DNA of 64,000 bases, taken from the NCBI GenBank assembly GCA_047967505.1, contig CM106541.1. The stretch is one strand, 5' to 3'. The stretch's first letter is position 1. Each line of letters begins with the position of its first letter. The position numbers and the translations under genes are program-made. This DNA is from Dipteris shenzhenensis. Its lineage: Eukaryota > Polypodiophyta > Polypodiopsida > Gleicheniales. Below the pieces are notes generated by a model, which had not been told where the DNA came from, did no database searches, and was given only the letters and a program-made list of their open reading frames with translations. Positions 21,202 through 32,379 of this stretch are shown one piece after another.

Positions 21202-21311
21202 TTTTTCCTTTTCCTCCTTCTCTAGGAACTTTTGAGAAGCAAACTCCTCTTTTTCTGCTTGGGTGAGTGGAGCGCGTTCTCTCTTTCTCCTCTTTGTATT
21301 TTCCTCATTCT
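21202..21311 (-). other. exon-like segment with both splice signals (minus strand)
   Basis: On the minus strand a 110-bp open segment lies between an acceptor (TTTATATTGCAG) and a donor (GTAAGT at 21201-21196). It encodes a charged peptide (KRRKRERAPLTQAEKEEF, then KFLEKEEKEK). It could be the first coding exon after the pyrimidine-rich minus-strand tract 21315-22540, mirroring the arrangement at 5811-6887. No continuation was found, so it may be chance or a captured fragment. Confidence 0.25.
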
Positions 21312-21314
21312 CTG

Positions 21315-22540
21315 CAATATAAAATTATTACTGCTTATGGCAACCTCCACATATGAGATGATTTCAAACAAATCCATGAAGTGCAAAGCTAAGGGGAGAT
21401 GAAAGGGGGAAAGAGAAAAAGTGTGGAAGTAAGGCTTGGCAGAGGAAAATTGTAAGTACTGTAACAGTGGAACTTCAAGGCAAGATAAGGATGGTGATAG
21501 GAGAATGGTAGAAGAAGGAAATGAGAGTGTGAGGGTAAGGCAAAGGAAGCAAAAGAGTGAGAGTAAGGCTAAGGATAGTAGGTGAATGGTGGAAGGAGCT
21601 GAGAGTGTGAGAGTAAGGCATGCAAGAGTAAGGCTAAGGATCAGAGAATGGTAATGAGAGACAAACTACAAGGCAAGATGGAAGACGGAATGATAGAGGA
21701 ATTTAAGGATTCTAAATGCAGGCCATAATGTGAGATGAAAGATAGCTACAAATAAAGTGATTGAAGTTAAAGATTATGGGAAAAATTAGTGAGGTGAAAT
21801 ATTATGTGAATAATGTTAGTCGAAGATTTGCAATATAGATTTAGAGAATGCTCTACTAGATAGTCTGAAGTGACATGTAAAGTATCATAATGTGTGATAT
21901 GATGGTAGGAGAATGCTCTAGTGTAAACTGTGAAGCGACAGGTGCAGAACCATAACTTGAGATGAAAGATTTCAAATAAAGTGAGTAAAAGATTTGAAAT
22001 GAGGTGATTGGAAAATGCTAATGAGAGAGAAAGTGCTTTTGGTATGATGAGGATGGGAGAACTCTCTACGTGACAGTGTGAAGTAACAGATAATGAACCA
22101 TAATGTGCGATGAAAGTTTTTGAATAAAGAACCATAACGTGCATTAAATATTTGAAAAGAACCACTTTAATACTATTGCAAAATTTGAAAACCTCCAACA
22201 TGGTGTGATTGTGGAGCATTCGTGTGTACAAACCTCATGATGAGTGCATAAAAGAAAGATGATAACCCATCGGAAGAATAGAAATATATAAGTGAGATAG
22301 GGGGAAAGGGGGAGGGGGAAGTGGAAACAAAAGGGACATGTAGGAAAATGAGGGGGAAGAGGAGGAGTGAGGGAAGAGTTTATACACCATGAGGCTATGG
22401 GGAGAAGGAGGTGGGCAAAGGAGAGGTATGGTATGAACATTATGGAAGAACGGCATGAAGACATGGGGGAGAATGATGGAGGAGAGTGGGAGAGTGATAT
22501 GCACACTAAAGAAGTAATGAAAATGGCTTAATTCTCTAAC
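21315..22540 (-). other. pyrimidine-rich (minus strand) leader-like tract with degenerate repeats
   Basis: Purine-rich on the plus strand and without a credible gene. 21520-21650 has four imperfect copies of GAGAGTGTGAGGGTAAGGC. 21846-22130 has three imperfect copies of a unit with GAGAATGCTCTA...GTGAAG...ACCATAA. It lies downstream (minus strand) of the TATA box in the Ty3 LTR segment, as the C/T-rich leader does at 5811. Confidence 0.45.
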
Positions 22541-23125
22541 ATGGTGGCTATACAAGTGAGGAAGTCCCACATCAAGGAGCTCCCCCCCCCCCCCGCCCCC
22601 CCTTTTATAATCAAAGGGAAGGGGCTTTAATTGTCCCTCTCATACATGCATGGTGTGGAAGGAGTATCTTCCATGTGAGTGCATGGTTGCAATCGACAAT
22701 TTGAGGGTTGCATACTCCAAACCAATATCCCTAGTGCAAGATGCACTTTGATTTTCTCATCTATTTAATATTCACATGGGTGGGCTGGCACAAAAGATGC
22801 TTGCCACCTCAACCTTTCTCACACATTTTATATTCAAGCTCCCATTGACCTTGCCCTAACCCCATTCAATGCTACCAAGGTGGAAGCATGGCACACGAGG
22901 GTATGTTTCCCACATCACCTACTTTACATATAAAGTATAACAAGTTGCATGGACTATATGCCTTATTTTCAAAGATGCTTCCAACATGGAAGGGTGGCAC
23001 ATGGACTCCCTTGCCACTTCAACCATGTGGCCTTGACTACTCAATATATTATGTGACTATTACCACATACACACATAGTGCTTCCACCTATTACATTTAC
23101 ATTGGAATTTTTTTGGGAAATAACA
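22540..23125 (-). repeat. Ty3 3' LTR segment (minus strand)
   Basis: In element orientation it starts TGTTATTTCCC right after a polypurine tract (CCTGGGGGGGGAA, about 23139-23127) that follows the Ty3 integrase end. The TATA box is at 22609-22603 and a poly-C run at 22582-22602. It is homologous to 5138-5810. The far end is unclear. Confidence 0.7.
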
Positions 23126-23159
23126 GTTCCCCCCCCCAGGCATGGAATGCGTAGTGTTA

Positions 23160-24370
23160 CATGCTTGGGTCACAAACGAACAAAGAAGGGATTGAGGAAA
23201 TGGTTGTTGAAGACCTTTTTACCATGGGGGCTCTTCTAGTTCTTGAACAACTACAAAGCCGTTTCTTTGCTCTTTCACCACTTTGTATGGTGCAGACCAA
23301 GTGGGAAAGAACTTCTTGTCCATTTGGTGGTCCATCCTGCTATCAAAACAAAATAATAAATCATCATCATCATAGTGCCTTTCCCATCCTTTATGAATTT
23401 TGGCATCCTTTCATGCTTTTTGCTGATTGTTTTGAATCTCTACAAGATGTTGAGCTTGCCGATGGGTCTCATCCAACGTTTCAAGTTGCAACAATCTAGC
23501 CTCTATCCTTTCATCTTGAGTCATCTACTGCTCTCAAGCCAACCTTAAGGTAGGAATCTCTATTTCTAGCTGTAGTTTTCCTTCAATGTCATATACCAAC
23601 TTAAAAGGGGTATGTCCAATGGACGTCTTGTGAGTGATGTTGTATGCCCATAATGCTTCGGAAACTTTTTGATCCCATTGGCTACTGTGATGTCCTACGA
23701 CCTTCTTTCCCATTGATTTGCATAAGAGACCATTGATCCAATCCACCTACCCCATAGATGGAGGGTTGTAGATGCTAGAAGTATGGTGACTGATGCCCAT
23801 ACGGTCCATGAATAACTGCACTATTTCATTCAAGAATAGGGTCCCATGGTCGACACAATTTCAGTGGGCATCCCGAACCTTGTGCACCATTTGAAGATGA
23901 CATTAGAGACCACTTTTCCATTTGCAATAGGGTTTTATCCCACGTGGTGACATATTGTGTGGCCACCAAAAGGTATTTATTCTTGCGAGCTATCATAGGC
24001 AAAGGTCCCACAAAATCTATTCCCCATTTTTGAAATGGATGAATTGAAATTACCGGGTGGTGTTTCCCCGGTCGCAAATCCTTCTTGTTGCCAAAAATCT
24101 AGCAAGGCTCACAAGTCTTGGAATACAAAGCAACACCTTTGAACAAGTTTGGCCAATAGAATCCTGCATGCAAAATCTTTTTGGCAGTATAATCCCCTAC
24201 ATAGTGCCCTCCACAAAAACCGTCATGATAATGTTTCAGCACTTTGGGCACTTCATCTGCATCAATAGCTCTCCTCAGTACTCCCTTGGCAGTACATCAC
24301 CCATCAAAGAGGGCATAATGCCTACTATTTTTGCGGATCTTATTCTGCTCATAATTGGGGCTTTTTGATG
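23160..24370 (-). pseudogene. Ty3 integrase (decayed)
   Basis: The minus strand shows the zinc-binding end (GGHYVGDYTAKKILHAGFYW, then SKTCEPC) near 24230-24100, then the core start [16 protein letters not shown] and [15 protein letters not shown] near 24055-23940. The part EALWAYNITHKTSIGHTPF lies near 23680. The C-terminal module KFFPTWSAPYKVVKEQ lies near 23300, a GPY/F-type motif with Ala for Gly. It would have integrated the element's DNA. Stops and frame changes occur throughout. Confidence 0.85.
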
Positions 24371-24399
24371 GAAAATAGAAGGTAGTCAAGAATCTATAG

Positions 24400-25493
24400 C
24401 TGTTTCCATACTAGGATTACTTGCCTCAATGGCAGCTACCAAATTTACATTAGGACACTCTTCCAAATCAATTAAGGCATTTTTCAAATTGGAACACCCT
24501 CCTTTCACGATCTTGAATGTAAAGTCATATTCTTGTAGGATTGCTAACCACTTAGGCATCCGGCCTAAGGGATTTGAGGAGTACTTACTTCACAAGGCCA
24601 CTACTTGAAATGATGATACAGGTATTCCCACCACATAATTCCTAAACTTTTCAATGAAAAACAACAAAGAAAAATAATTCTTGCTTGCCTCTGAGTAGTG
24701 CTACAACATCTGTTGTGAGCAAACCAAATTCGGTACATGAACCGATCTTCCCCTTGCTAGAGAAGGATGACGGTTAAAGTGTGTCTCTGAACCCTAGGTT
24801 GATGTAGAATGTCTTGGACCAGTCGGGATTTCATAGGATGGGATCAAAAGCAAGGGCACTCTTAATTTGCACAAACCCTTGATTGCAATTTCATCCCAAG
24901 AGAAAACTATGCCGCCTTTCAACAACATGGTCATTGGACATGTCAAGGCAGTGTACTGATCAATAAAACATCGATAGTACCCATCCAAATTGATAAAGGA
25001 ACACATTTAGCACTTGGTAGTAGTTGGGAGTCACTTGAGGATTGCTTCCACTTTTTTGGATCTGGCCTGATACCATTTGTAGAAATAACGTGCTCGAGTA
25101 ACCTTCCTTGGGTGTGTCCAATAGTGCATTTCTCAAGGTTAAGGTTGCCATTTGCTTCATCAATTATTTGAAAAGCCATCCAAACCCTCATGACATGCTC
25201 CCTTGTGTGGAGAAAATGCCAAAATCATCTAAGAACACCTCCAAGAAATTTTTGAAATAGGGGGCAAACACCATCTGCATGAATCATTGGAACATGGCTG
25301 GAGCATTGGTGAGGCCAAACGACATCACTTTGAAAGAAAATATTCCCCATGGGGTGGCAAATGTAGTCTTACAGACATCCTTCATAGCAATTCTAATTTG
25401 GTAAAACCTAGAGTAGCCATCATAAAAGGTGTACATCTCGTGGCCACTCACCTTCTCCAAGATGATGTCTTGAAAGGGCAAGGGGTGATGGTC
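24400..25493 (-). pseudogene. Ty3 reverse transcriptase (C-terminal) and RNase H
   Basis: Reading from 25493: KRDHHPLPFQDIILEKVSGH, then MYTFYDGYSRFYQIRIAMKD, TTFATPWGIFSFKVMSFGLT and NAPAMFQ, which are conserved Ty3 reverse transcriptase blocks. Next come the thumb/connection (GRLLEHVISTNGIRPDPKK, SFINLDGYYRCFIDQYTALT) and RNase H traces (KNYFSLLFFIEKFRNYVVG, FTFKIVKGG). The YxDD box itself is not readable because of decay near 25200-25260. It continues across copia D with 31397-31640. Confidence 0.88.
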
Positions 25494-25498
25494 TCTTT
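25494..25498. other. target-site duplication of copia D, left
   Basis: TCTTT, identical to 31392-31396 on the other side. Confidence 0.9.
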
Positions 25499-25669
25499 TG
25501 AGAGTGCTCTCAACGGAAGCAAGAACGGAAGAGGGAGAGAGAGAAATAGAGAGCCACACAAGTTTTGATGGGTGCAGAACCACCCTAATCTTCTTTTTCA
25601 TTCATTTATATATGTGTTTGAGTATTGTACATAACCGGGGTAAAGGCACAGTGACCTTTAACCCCCACA
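25499..25669 (-). repeat. copia D 3' LTR (171 bp)
   Basis: In element orientation it starts TGTGGGGGTTAAAGG and ends TTGAGAGCACTCTCA. It contains ATATATAAATG (TATA-like). The terminal TTGAGAGTGCTCTCAA forms a palindrome. Confidence 0.96.
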
Positions 25670-25681
25670 ACCTCCCACTTA
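25670..25681 (-). other. polypurine tract of copia D
   Basis: The minus strand reads AAGTGGGAGGT directly before the LTR start TGTGGGGG. Confidence 0.8.
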
Positions 25682-25722
25682 AAGGACAATGTGCCTTTAA
25701 GGGAGAACAACCAGTGAGCATA

Positions 25723-27378
25723 CTATCCAATGCCCATCAATACACGACAATACTCAAACCGCTGACTAGGTAGACTCTTCGTCAACATATCTGCAGGGTT
25801 ATCATCTATATGAACCTTGACAAGCTCTATGTGCTTGTCCTCAAGTACCTCCCTTACGAAATGGTACCTAGCCTCAATGTGTTTGGTCTTTGCATGAAAG
25901 ACTGGATTCCATGCTAGCTGAATAGCACTCATGGAATCACTATGCAATGTCAGTACGCCTGTATGAATCCCCAAATCTCCCACTAGCCGATCAAGCCATA
26001 TAGCCTCCTTGTAACCCTCTGTGGTTGCAACATACTCAGCCTCTGTGGTAGACAAAGCAATGCACTTCTGTGGACGAGACATCCACGACACTGCACCACC
26101 TGCAAAGGTGAACACATAACTAGAAGTGGATCTCCTACTATCCACATGCCCTGCATAGTCTGAATCTGTGTACCCAAGTACACGTATGTCTCCTCTACCA
26201 AAGCAGATGCACATCTCCTTGGTACCCTTCATGTACCTCATGATGCACTTAACTACCTCCCAATGCCTCTTTCCTGGATTAGCCATATACTGGCTAACAA
26301 CTCCCACTGCAAATGCAATGTCTGGTCTAGTAGCTATCATAGCATACATAAGACTCCCAACTACTGATGCATAAGGAACCTTGGCCATCATGGCCCTTTC
26401 CTCATCTGATTTGGGACTATCTGTATGACTTAGTTTCACATATGGAGGCAATGGAGTACTCATTGCCTTCCCCCCCTCCATATTGAAACACTGCAATACT
26501 TTTGTAACATACTCTTTTTGTGAAAGCCAAAGGAGTTTCCTACTCCAATCATGCGTGATGCGCATACCAAGAATATGACTTGCAAGTCCCAAATCCTTCA
26601 TATCAAAGGTGTCATGCAACTTGGCCTTTAATGCATCTAGCTCATAAGTATTCTTGCTAGCCAATAGCATATCATCCACATATAGTGCCAAGATTATCAG
26701 GCTATTATCCTTAGCCCTTTTAGTGTAGAGGCAGTGATCAATTTCACTCCTTCTAAAACCCTCGGACTGAATGAAAGCATCAAACTTCTGATACCATTCT
26801 CTAGGCGCTTGCTTAAGACCATGGAGAATCTTCTTCAGCTTGCAAACTAAATGCTCTTTGCCCTTTTCTTCAAAGCCTTCCAGCTGCACCATGTAAATTT
26901 CCTCATGCAAATCCCCATGCAAGAAAGCTGTCTTGACATCCATCTGCATAAGCTCCATATCCTCTGCTGCTACTAGTCCAAGCATGCATCTAAGTGTGGT
27001 CATCTTCACAACCGGAGAGAATATCTCATCAAAGTCCACACCCTTCTCTTGCTTGAACCCTTTTGCAACCAAACGGGCCTTGTACCTAGGCACATCATCA
27101 CCTGTGACCTTCATTTTGTAGTCCCATTTACATGGCAACGCTTTCTTTCCATGTGGCAAAGAAACCAAGTCCCAAGTCTTATTCTTCATAAGTGAACTCA
27201 TCTCTGATTGCATAGCATACTCCCACTTGTGTTGATCCTCGCGCATCATAGCCTCTCTGTAGCAAGAAGGCTCCCCGCAATCAGCAAGCATCACATAGTC
27301 TACCCCTGGAACAAACCTATCAAGCGGTCTAGACACTCTAGATGATCTTCTCAAGGGCAATTCAGCTTGCTGTCCCAC
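25723..27378 (-). pseudogene. copia D reverse transcriptase and RNase H (open, 551 codons)
   Basis: An uninterrupted stretch covers linker, reverse transcriptase and RNase H: NKTWDLVSLPHGKK, KARLVAKGFKQEKGVDFDEI, QMDVKTAFLHGDLHEEIYMV, the catalytic ALYVDDMLLAS and DMKDLGLASHILGMRI. RNase H follows with GYTDSDYAGHVDSRRS, LSTTEAEYVATTEG, LHSDSMSAIQLAWNP and DNPADMLTKSLPSQRF. Catalytic residues look intact. It cannot be translated as one polyprotein with the upstream part, because a TAG (27381-27379), a second stop (27508-27506) and a frame offset separate them. There is no natural ATG at its left end. Confidence 0.95.
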
Positions 27379-27505
27379 CTACATATCAGCCACATTTGGC
27401 TCATCATTTCTACCAATAGATGATCCATCATCTACCCTTGATTGTATACCTTGTGGGAGTACTTGGTGGTACCATTTCTGGCACATTTGGTGCATGGACA
27501 GCTTG

Positions 27506-28894
27506 CTATCTATCAACATATGCAGGTGGATTCACATCCCAGAAAGTGATTCTCCTCATTTCCACATCCCTCATGGGTGCCTTATGCATCTTCTTCTCAT
27601 TGAAGACCACATCATGGCTGCATATGATCTTCTTTGCTTCTGGATCCCAGAGACGATAGCCCATCTCTCCACTTTCACCATAATCCAAAAAGATGCATTT
27701 CCTAGACTTAGGATCTAGCTTCTTTCGAAGCTCTTTTGGCACATGTGCATATGCCTCACACCCAAATATATGCAAATGAGAGTAAGAGGGCTTCTTGCCA
27801 CTCCATGCCTCTTCAGGAATACCACCATCCAAACTCTTACTAGGTGATCTATTGATCACATGCACTGCAGTATTCATTGCCTCAGCCCAAAAACCACCAG
27901 AAAGACTTGCATTGGAAAGCATGCATTTCAACCTTTCTTGAATGGTACGGTTCATCTTTTTTGCAACTGGATTTTGCTCTAGAGTACGAGGGGATGTGAG
28001 CTCCCTCTTAATCTCACATGTATCACAGAAATGCTGAAAGTCATGAGAGAGATACTCTCCAATATTGTCAGTCTGTAGGCATTTAAGCATTCTACCTGAC
28101 TGATTCTCAACCAAGGCCAGCCATTTCTGAAATACCTGGAACACATCACTCTTCCCAGCTATAGCATAAGCCCGCACTTTCCTAGTTGCATCATCAATGA
28201 ATGTCACATAGTATTTAGCCCCGCCTAATGACTGTCTAGGCATGGGACCACATGCATCTGAATGAACCAAATCAAGCTTTTCAAACTCTTTCTTTCCCCT
28301 TCTTTTATGGGCTGATTTAGTCTGCTTCCCATAGAGACAGTGCTCACAAAATTCAAAATCAGAGAAACTCAAATGCAGTACATAACCCAAATGGCATAAG
28401 AGTTTCTTTCCATTCTTACTCATGTGCCCCAACCTGCAATGCCACAAAGTAGTGCTTGGCTGCTCGGTTATTGCAACAACATGATCAAATACCCCTGATA
28501 CATGTAAGGGATACAAAGTCCCACACTTGGCACCCCTGGTCAAAAGCATAGAGCCCTTCTGAATTTTCCAACTTTGAAAGCCAAAAGTGGTGTGAAAACC
28601 AGCATCATCTAGCTGACCCACTGAAATAAGACTCTTGGTCAACTTAGGCACATGTCTCACATGTTTCAAAATAAATGCAGACCCATTTGCAAAAGAAAAC
28701 TTTACATCACCTACTCCCACTATGTCACATGCATAGTCATTTCCAAGATGCACACAACCTGTCTTTCCATTGTCATAAGTGGAGAACCATTCCCTATGGG
28801 GAGTAACATGGAATGAAGCACCAGAATCCAAAATCCAATCCTGGGAATATGCATCATCTGAAGTGGTAAGCAACTCTGCAAATAAACTAGACAT
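27506..28894 (-). pseudogene. copia D protease and integrase (open, 462 codons)
   Basis: Protease is seen as DWILDSGASFHVTPHREWFS with the DSGA active site intact. The GAG-pre-integrase HHCC domain shows WHCRLGHMSKNGKKLL and FCEHCLYGKQ. Integrase has DLVHSDACGP (first Asp), CLQTDNIGEYLS (second Asp) and EQNPVAKKMNRTIQ, where the expected catalytic Glu is Lys. It ends KCIFLDYGE, GYRLWDPEAKK, SHDVVFNEKKMHK. The reading frame is long, but the integrase should be inactive. Confidence 0.95.
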
Positions 28895-29805
28895 GAAGAG
28901 AACATCATTGTCACTATCATGTGTGACTGCATTTCAATCTTCATTTTTCCTTTGTCCTACCTTGGACTCTCTTCCTTTTGATTTGCACCCAAATTTGCAT
29001 TCTTTTTCTTATCCTTTTGCTCTCTTTTCAGCTTGTAGCAATCCTTTTTCATATGGCCCTTCTTGCCATAGTGGTAACACTCAATGTTTCATGCCCTGGA
29101 TTTGCTACGAGACTTTCCTATTTCTTGGGACTTCCCCCTGAACTGTGATCTGCCCCTTTGCACATTTAAGGCTGCATCCTACTTGTTGCCATCCATAGAC
29201 TTCCATCTAATCTCCTCGGCCAACAAGCTAGCCACAACATCATCAAACTTTAGTACTCCACTAGGTGCAGAGTTACTGACAGCTGTACGGAAGGTATCCC
29301 ATGAGGATGGCAATGAACATAAGAGAAATATTACCTTAGTCTCTGCATCAAAATTCATCTTCTGAGCCTAAAGCTGGCTAAGAATAATATTGAATTCATT
29401 CAAGTGAGAAGCAATGGAGACCCCTTCCTTCATCTGTAGCTCAAACAACCTCTTGATGAGGTAAATTTTATTAGAGGTAGTTTCCTTCTCATAAGTGGCA
29501 CACAGTTTCTTCCACAAATCTTCCATAATTCACTCATTTACTACTGTGAAATAAACTGACTCTGCAAGATGAAGTCTAATAGTAGACTTTGGTAATGCAT
29601 CCAACTCATTCCAATCATCCTCAGACATATTTGCAAGCTTAGCTTCAATCCCTGCCAAGGGTTTAATCTGCTTCTTTTGAATAAGCACATCCCTTATCTG
29701 TTCTTTCCACAAAGAAAAGTTTGTCCCATCAAACTTTTTAATGTTGAAAAACTCCTTTTCAGACATGGAAGAGGATGCCATAATGCAAATAAAGCAAAAT
29801 CCCAA
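28895..29805 (-). pseudogene. copia D gag (interrupted)
   Basis: The start is MASSSMSEKEFFNIKKFDGT, followed by NFSLWKEQIRDVLIQKKQIK and SIRLHLAESVYFTV-type gag sequence to a stop at 29530. Decayed continuation follows in other frames (for example SAPSGVLKFDDVVASLL near 29250). The zinc knuckle (29079-29038) reads CYHYGKKGHMKKDC: the second Cys of CCHC is Tyr. Gag would form the particle and bind RNA. Confidence 0.88.
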
Positions 29806-31206
29806 ATGCTAGTGCCTACAAGATAGAATCACACCAAATACTAGGTGCACCCAAATGTGTACGCCACAATAGAGTGAAATATCACCAAAACTCATGTCTC
29901 AAAGCATCTGATTCATGTGCATACACTATGCATCCATATGAGCAAATTTGGCCCAAAAGAAAATGCCAACTGCAATGGCAATCCAAAATGCCAATAAGTG
30001 CCAAATGACTCGAGCATAAACACCATCCACTAGCATACACATTAATAATATCTCATCTAAGAGAGCATAGCACTATCAGTGCATCACTTGCAATGTGTCA
30101 AAGCTGTCCCTCAGCATAAAATAGCATCCATGTGCAAAGCGTCCATAAAAATAGCATCCCACAAGGCAATTTGGGCCTATCAGCGCATCCAATAAGGACC
30201 GCAATGCATCCAAATAGCCTATAAATCATCCACTACAACCCAATGCACACCATGAATGAGCGCACACTGCTCAAACTACAACTAGAGTGATCTGCATAAG
30301 GTATGCTCAAGAAATCATAGTCCCACGATAATGACCGCTACTGAAAATAGAACCTAAGATGCCTCAAAACATGGGTGCCATTGCATAATCAGACTCAGCA
30401 AGAAAATTTGCAAATATCTCTCTTCTGTCGGAACTCCAAAATCCCAACCAATGAGTGAGAAATGGGAGTCAACACATCCACTGACATGTGGCATAAATCT
30501 AAGGTTTCAAAACCTTAGAATGAAAAATGCATAACAGAGAGATGAAATCGAATACACAGAGATCTATAACTATGAGAATCCTCCACTGAATCTGACAGGC
30601 AGGGGTTTTTGGGTGTTCGGAACGCAATGGGACAGATGGTTTTGGAAACCGTGGTCTTAATCACTGGGTCCAACACCCGGACTGAAAAACGTTTTTGGAA
30701 ATAGAGCTGTTTGTAAACTCCACCGGAGTGCGAATGATGAGCAACATAGAATTTTAGGACCTCCTGAGTCCACAAAATTGACTAATCTGCAAATGGTTGC
30801 TCCAAACTTGAGTTCCAACACCCGGGTAGAAAAACGCACAAACTGACACAGTGAGTCAGAAATCCAATGAAATGATCCCAGATTCAAGAATGAAGGTGTT
30901 TCCAAGCTCTTGAAGTGAAGTGGACACCAAAAGCAAGCAATAGTTGCCTCTACAAGTCAATATGGAGTCTCTATCATCGAACGGAATAGGGAAAAGCTCA
31001 AAAAACGACTTTTTCTTTGAAAACACTTAACATGCTCTCAAAACCACTTCGCAAAACCAAAGTGACTTTTCCAAAGGTTCCTCCAAGGTCTCTGCACACT
31101 CGAATGCAAGTAAAGTCACCCAAAAATCTTCCCACAGAGCTTCTCCTTCCTCCCATAGAGTTGCTGAGCTTCCAGACATTCACGCACGCTCAGCTAGATC
31201 ACCCGG
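29806..31206 (-). other. copia D 5' leader, unusually long (1.4 kb)
   Basis: Between the primer site and gag. The minus-strand ORFs of 61, 82 and 86 codons here show no recognised domain. The repeated phrase CGGGTGTTGGA occurs twice (near 30675 and 30820). It is probably non-coding. Confidence 0.6.
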
Positions 31207-31218
31207 GCTCTGATACCA
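31207..31218 (-). other. primer-binding site, initiator-Met tRNA type (copia D)
   Basis: The minus strand reads TGGTATCAGAGC, two bases after the 5' LTR. Confidence 0.95.
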
Positions 31219-31220
31219 GT

Positions 31221-31391
31221 TGAGAGTGCTCTCAATGGAAGCAAGAACGGAAGAGGGAGAGAGAGAAACAGAGAGCCACACAAGTTTTGGTGGGTGCAGA
31301 ACCACCCTAATCTTCTTTTTCATTCATTTATATATGTGTTTGAGTATTGTACATAACTAGGGTAAAGGCACAGTGACCTTTAACCCCCACA
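31221..31391 (-). repeat. copia D 5' LTR (171 bp)
   Basis: Same length as the 3' LTR with five differences. Confidence 0.96.
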
Positions 31392-31396
31392 TCTTT
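31392..31396. other. target-site duplication of copia D, right
   Basis: TCTTT, matching 25494-25498. Confidence 0.9.
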
Positions 31397-31640
31397 TAGT
31401 GGTAGCATTGAGCTTCTTGTAGTCAATGCAAACCCGTCACTTATTCTTCTTCTTGGGCATGATGACTATAAGTGAGACCCATTCTGTATTGTGAACCAAA
31501 ACAATGAACCCAACTTCTACTAGCTTTTGTACTTCTGTGCAAAATGCATCAGTCTGAATGGACCCCAATCTTCTGTACTTCTGGGCTACCAGCTTGACAT
31601 CTTGTTTTAGATCTATTTCATGTTCTATGGTGGTCACATG
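31397..31640 (-). pseudogene. Ty3 reverse transcriptase, N-terminal part
   Basis: The minus strand reads HEIDLKQDVKLVAQKYRRLG, FCTEVQKLVEVGFIVLV, TEWVSLIVIMPKKKNK and then (past a stop) the CVDYKKLNA-type block. This is the conserved start of Ty3 reverse transcriptase. The reading continues on the far side of copia D at 25493, confirming a nested insertion. Confidence 0.88.
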
Positions 31641-31959
31641 GCAAAGATGATAGTTGCAACAAAGAGATCACGAAAATCTTTGAAAATCTCTAGGAATTCA
31701 TTCTCTTCATAGGGGGTGAGATCAGGGGAAAGCATGGATGGTAGTTGTTGAGTGGCAATTATTTTCTCTGTAGGCTGGGTGCAAGGGGCACATCCATTAT
31801 ATAGGTTTCTTATTTATAGGCCTCTTCTCCGTCTAAATCTTCAAGGGACCCAAAAACTATAGATGAAGCCATGTCACTTCCTAAATCCTCCTCTTTTTCT
31901 AGCTCTATCACACCAAGCTGGATAGGAATCTTCCCTTTGAAGCACCAAAAGTCATGTGT

Positions 31960-32245
31960 CTGGTTTTCCACTAGCTGACTGCATGACTCCTTCTTAGCCA
32001 TGGTTGCCCTAGTATGGCCAGATAGCTTCTTCTATATCTTCTATATTGACCACAGAAATTGACTGTGGTGGTCAACCCATTGACTGTGATGGGTAAATCC
32101 TCAATGACTCTCAGGGTGGCGAGTCGTCTTCCATCTACTACCTTAATTCGAGTGGAGGAGTGACTAGTACATTTTAAATTCAACTTTTTCATGATGCGGG
32201 GCACCATGATGTTGTATGTGGCACCACCATCGACACACACACTTT
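31960..32245 (-). pseudogene. Ty3 protease
   Basis: A retropepsin-like segment: CVDGGATYNIMVPRIMKKL, then TRIKVVDGRRLATLRVIEDL and PITVNGLTTTVNF. The active-site triplet reads DGG rather than the usual DTG/DSG. It would process the polyprotein; the frame breaks after NFCG. Confidence 0.75.
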
Positions 32246-32379
32246 TGATATAGTAATTATCTATGATGACATCTACGGTGTGTGAGTGTCGATCAATACC
32301 TTTTGCAATAGATGAAATTTCCCATACCTTCTCTTTCTTCTTGGCCCTCCAAGTAGAAAGTCCTTGCTATAGTTCACGC

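Larger units (their letters stand above)
25499..31391 (-). mobile_element. copia D, full-length Tork/Tnt1-like element (minus strand)
   Basis: 5893 bp with two 171-bp LTRs, perfect 5-bp target duplication TCTTT, initiator-Met primer site, gag, pol and polypurine tract. It sits inside the reverse transcriptase of the Ty3 element. The LTRs differ at five positions by hand count, all transitions (about 3%), so it is the younger element. Protein motifs look closest to the Tork/Tnt1 group from memory. It is defective: gag has stops, pol has a frame change, and the integrase Glu is changed. Confidence 0.96.

Noticed and set aside
22581-22602. G-quadruplex-type regulatory element from the poly-C run
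   Set aside because: It is a simple homopolymer-like run with one G interruption in a decayed LTR; no conserved pattern in the other copy at 5.7 kb.
23161-23499. 112-codon plus-strand ORF
   Set aside because: Antisense of the Ty3 integrase C-terminal region, which has the recognisable APY motif on the minus strand.
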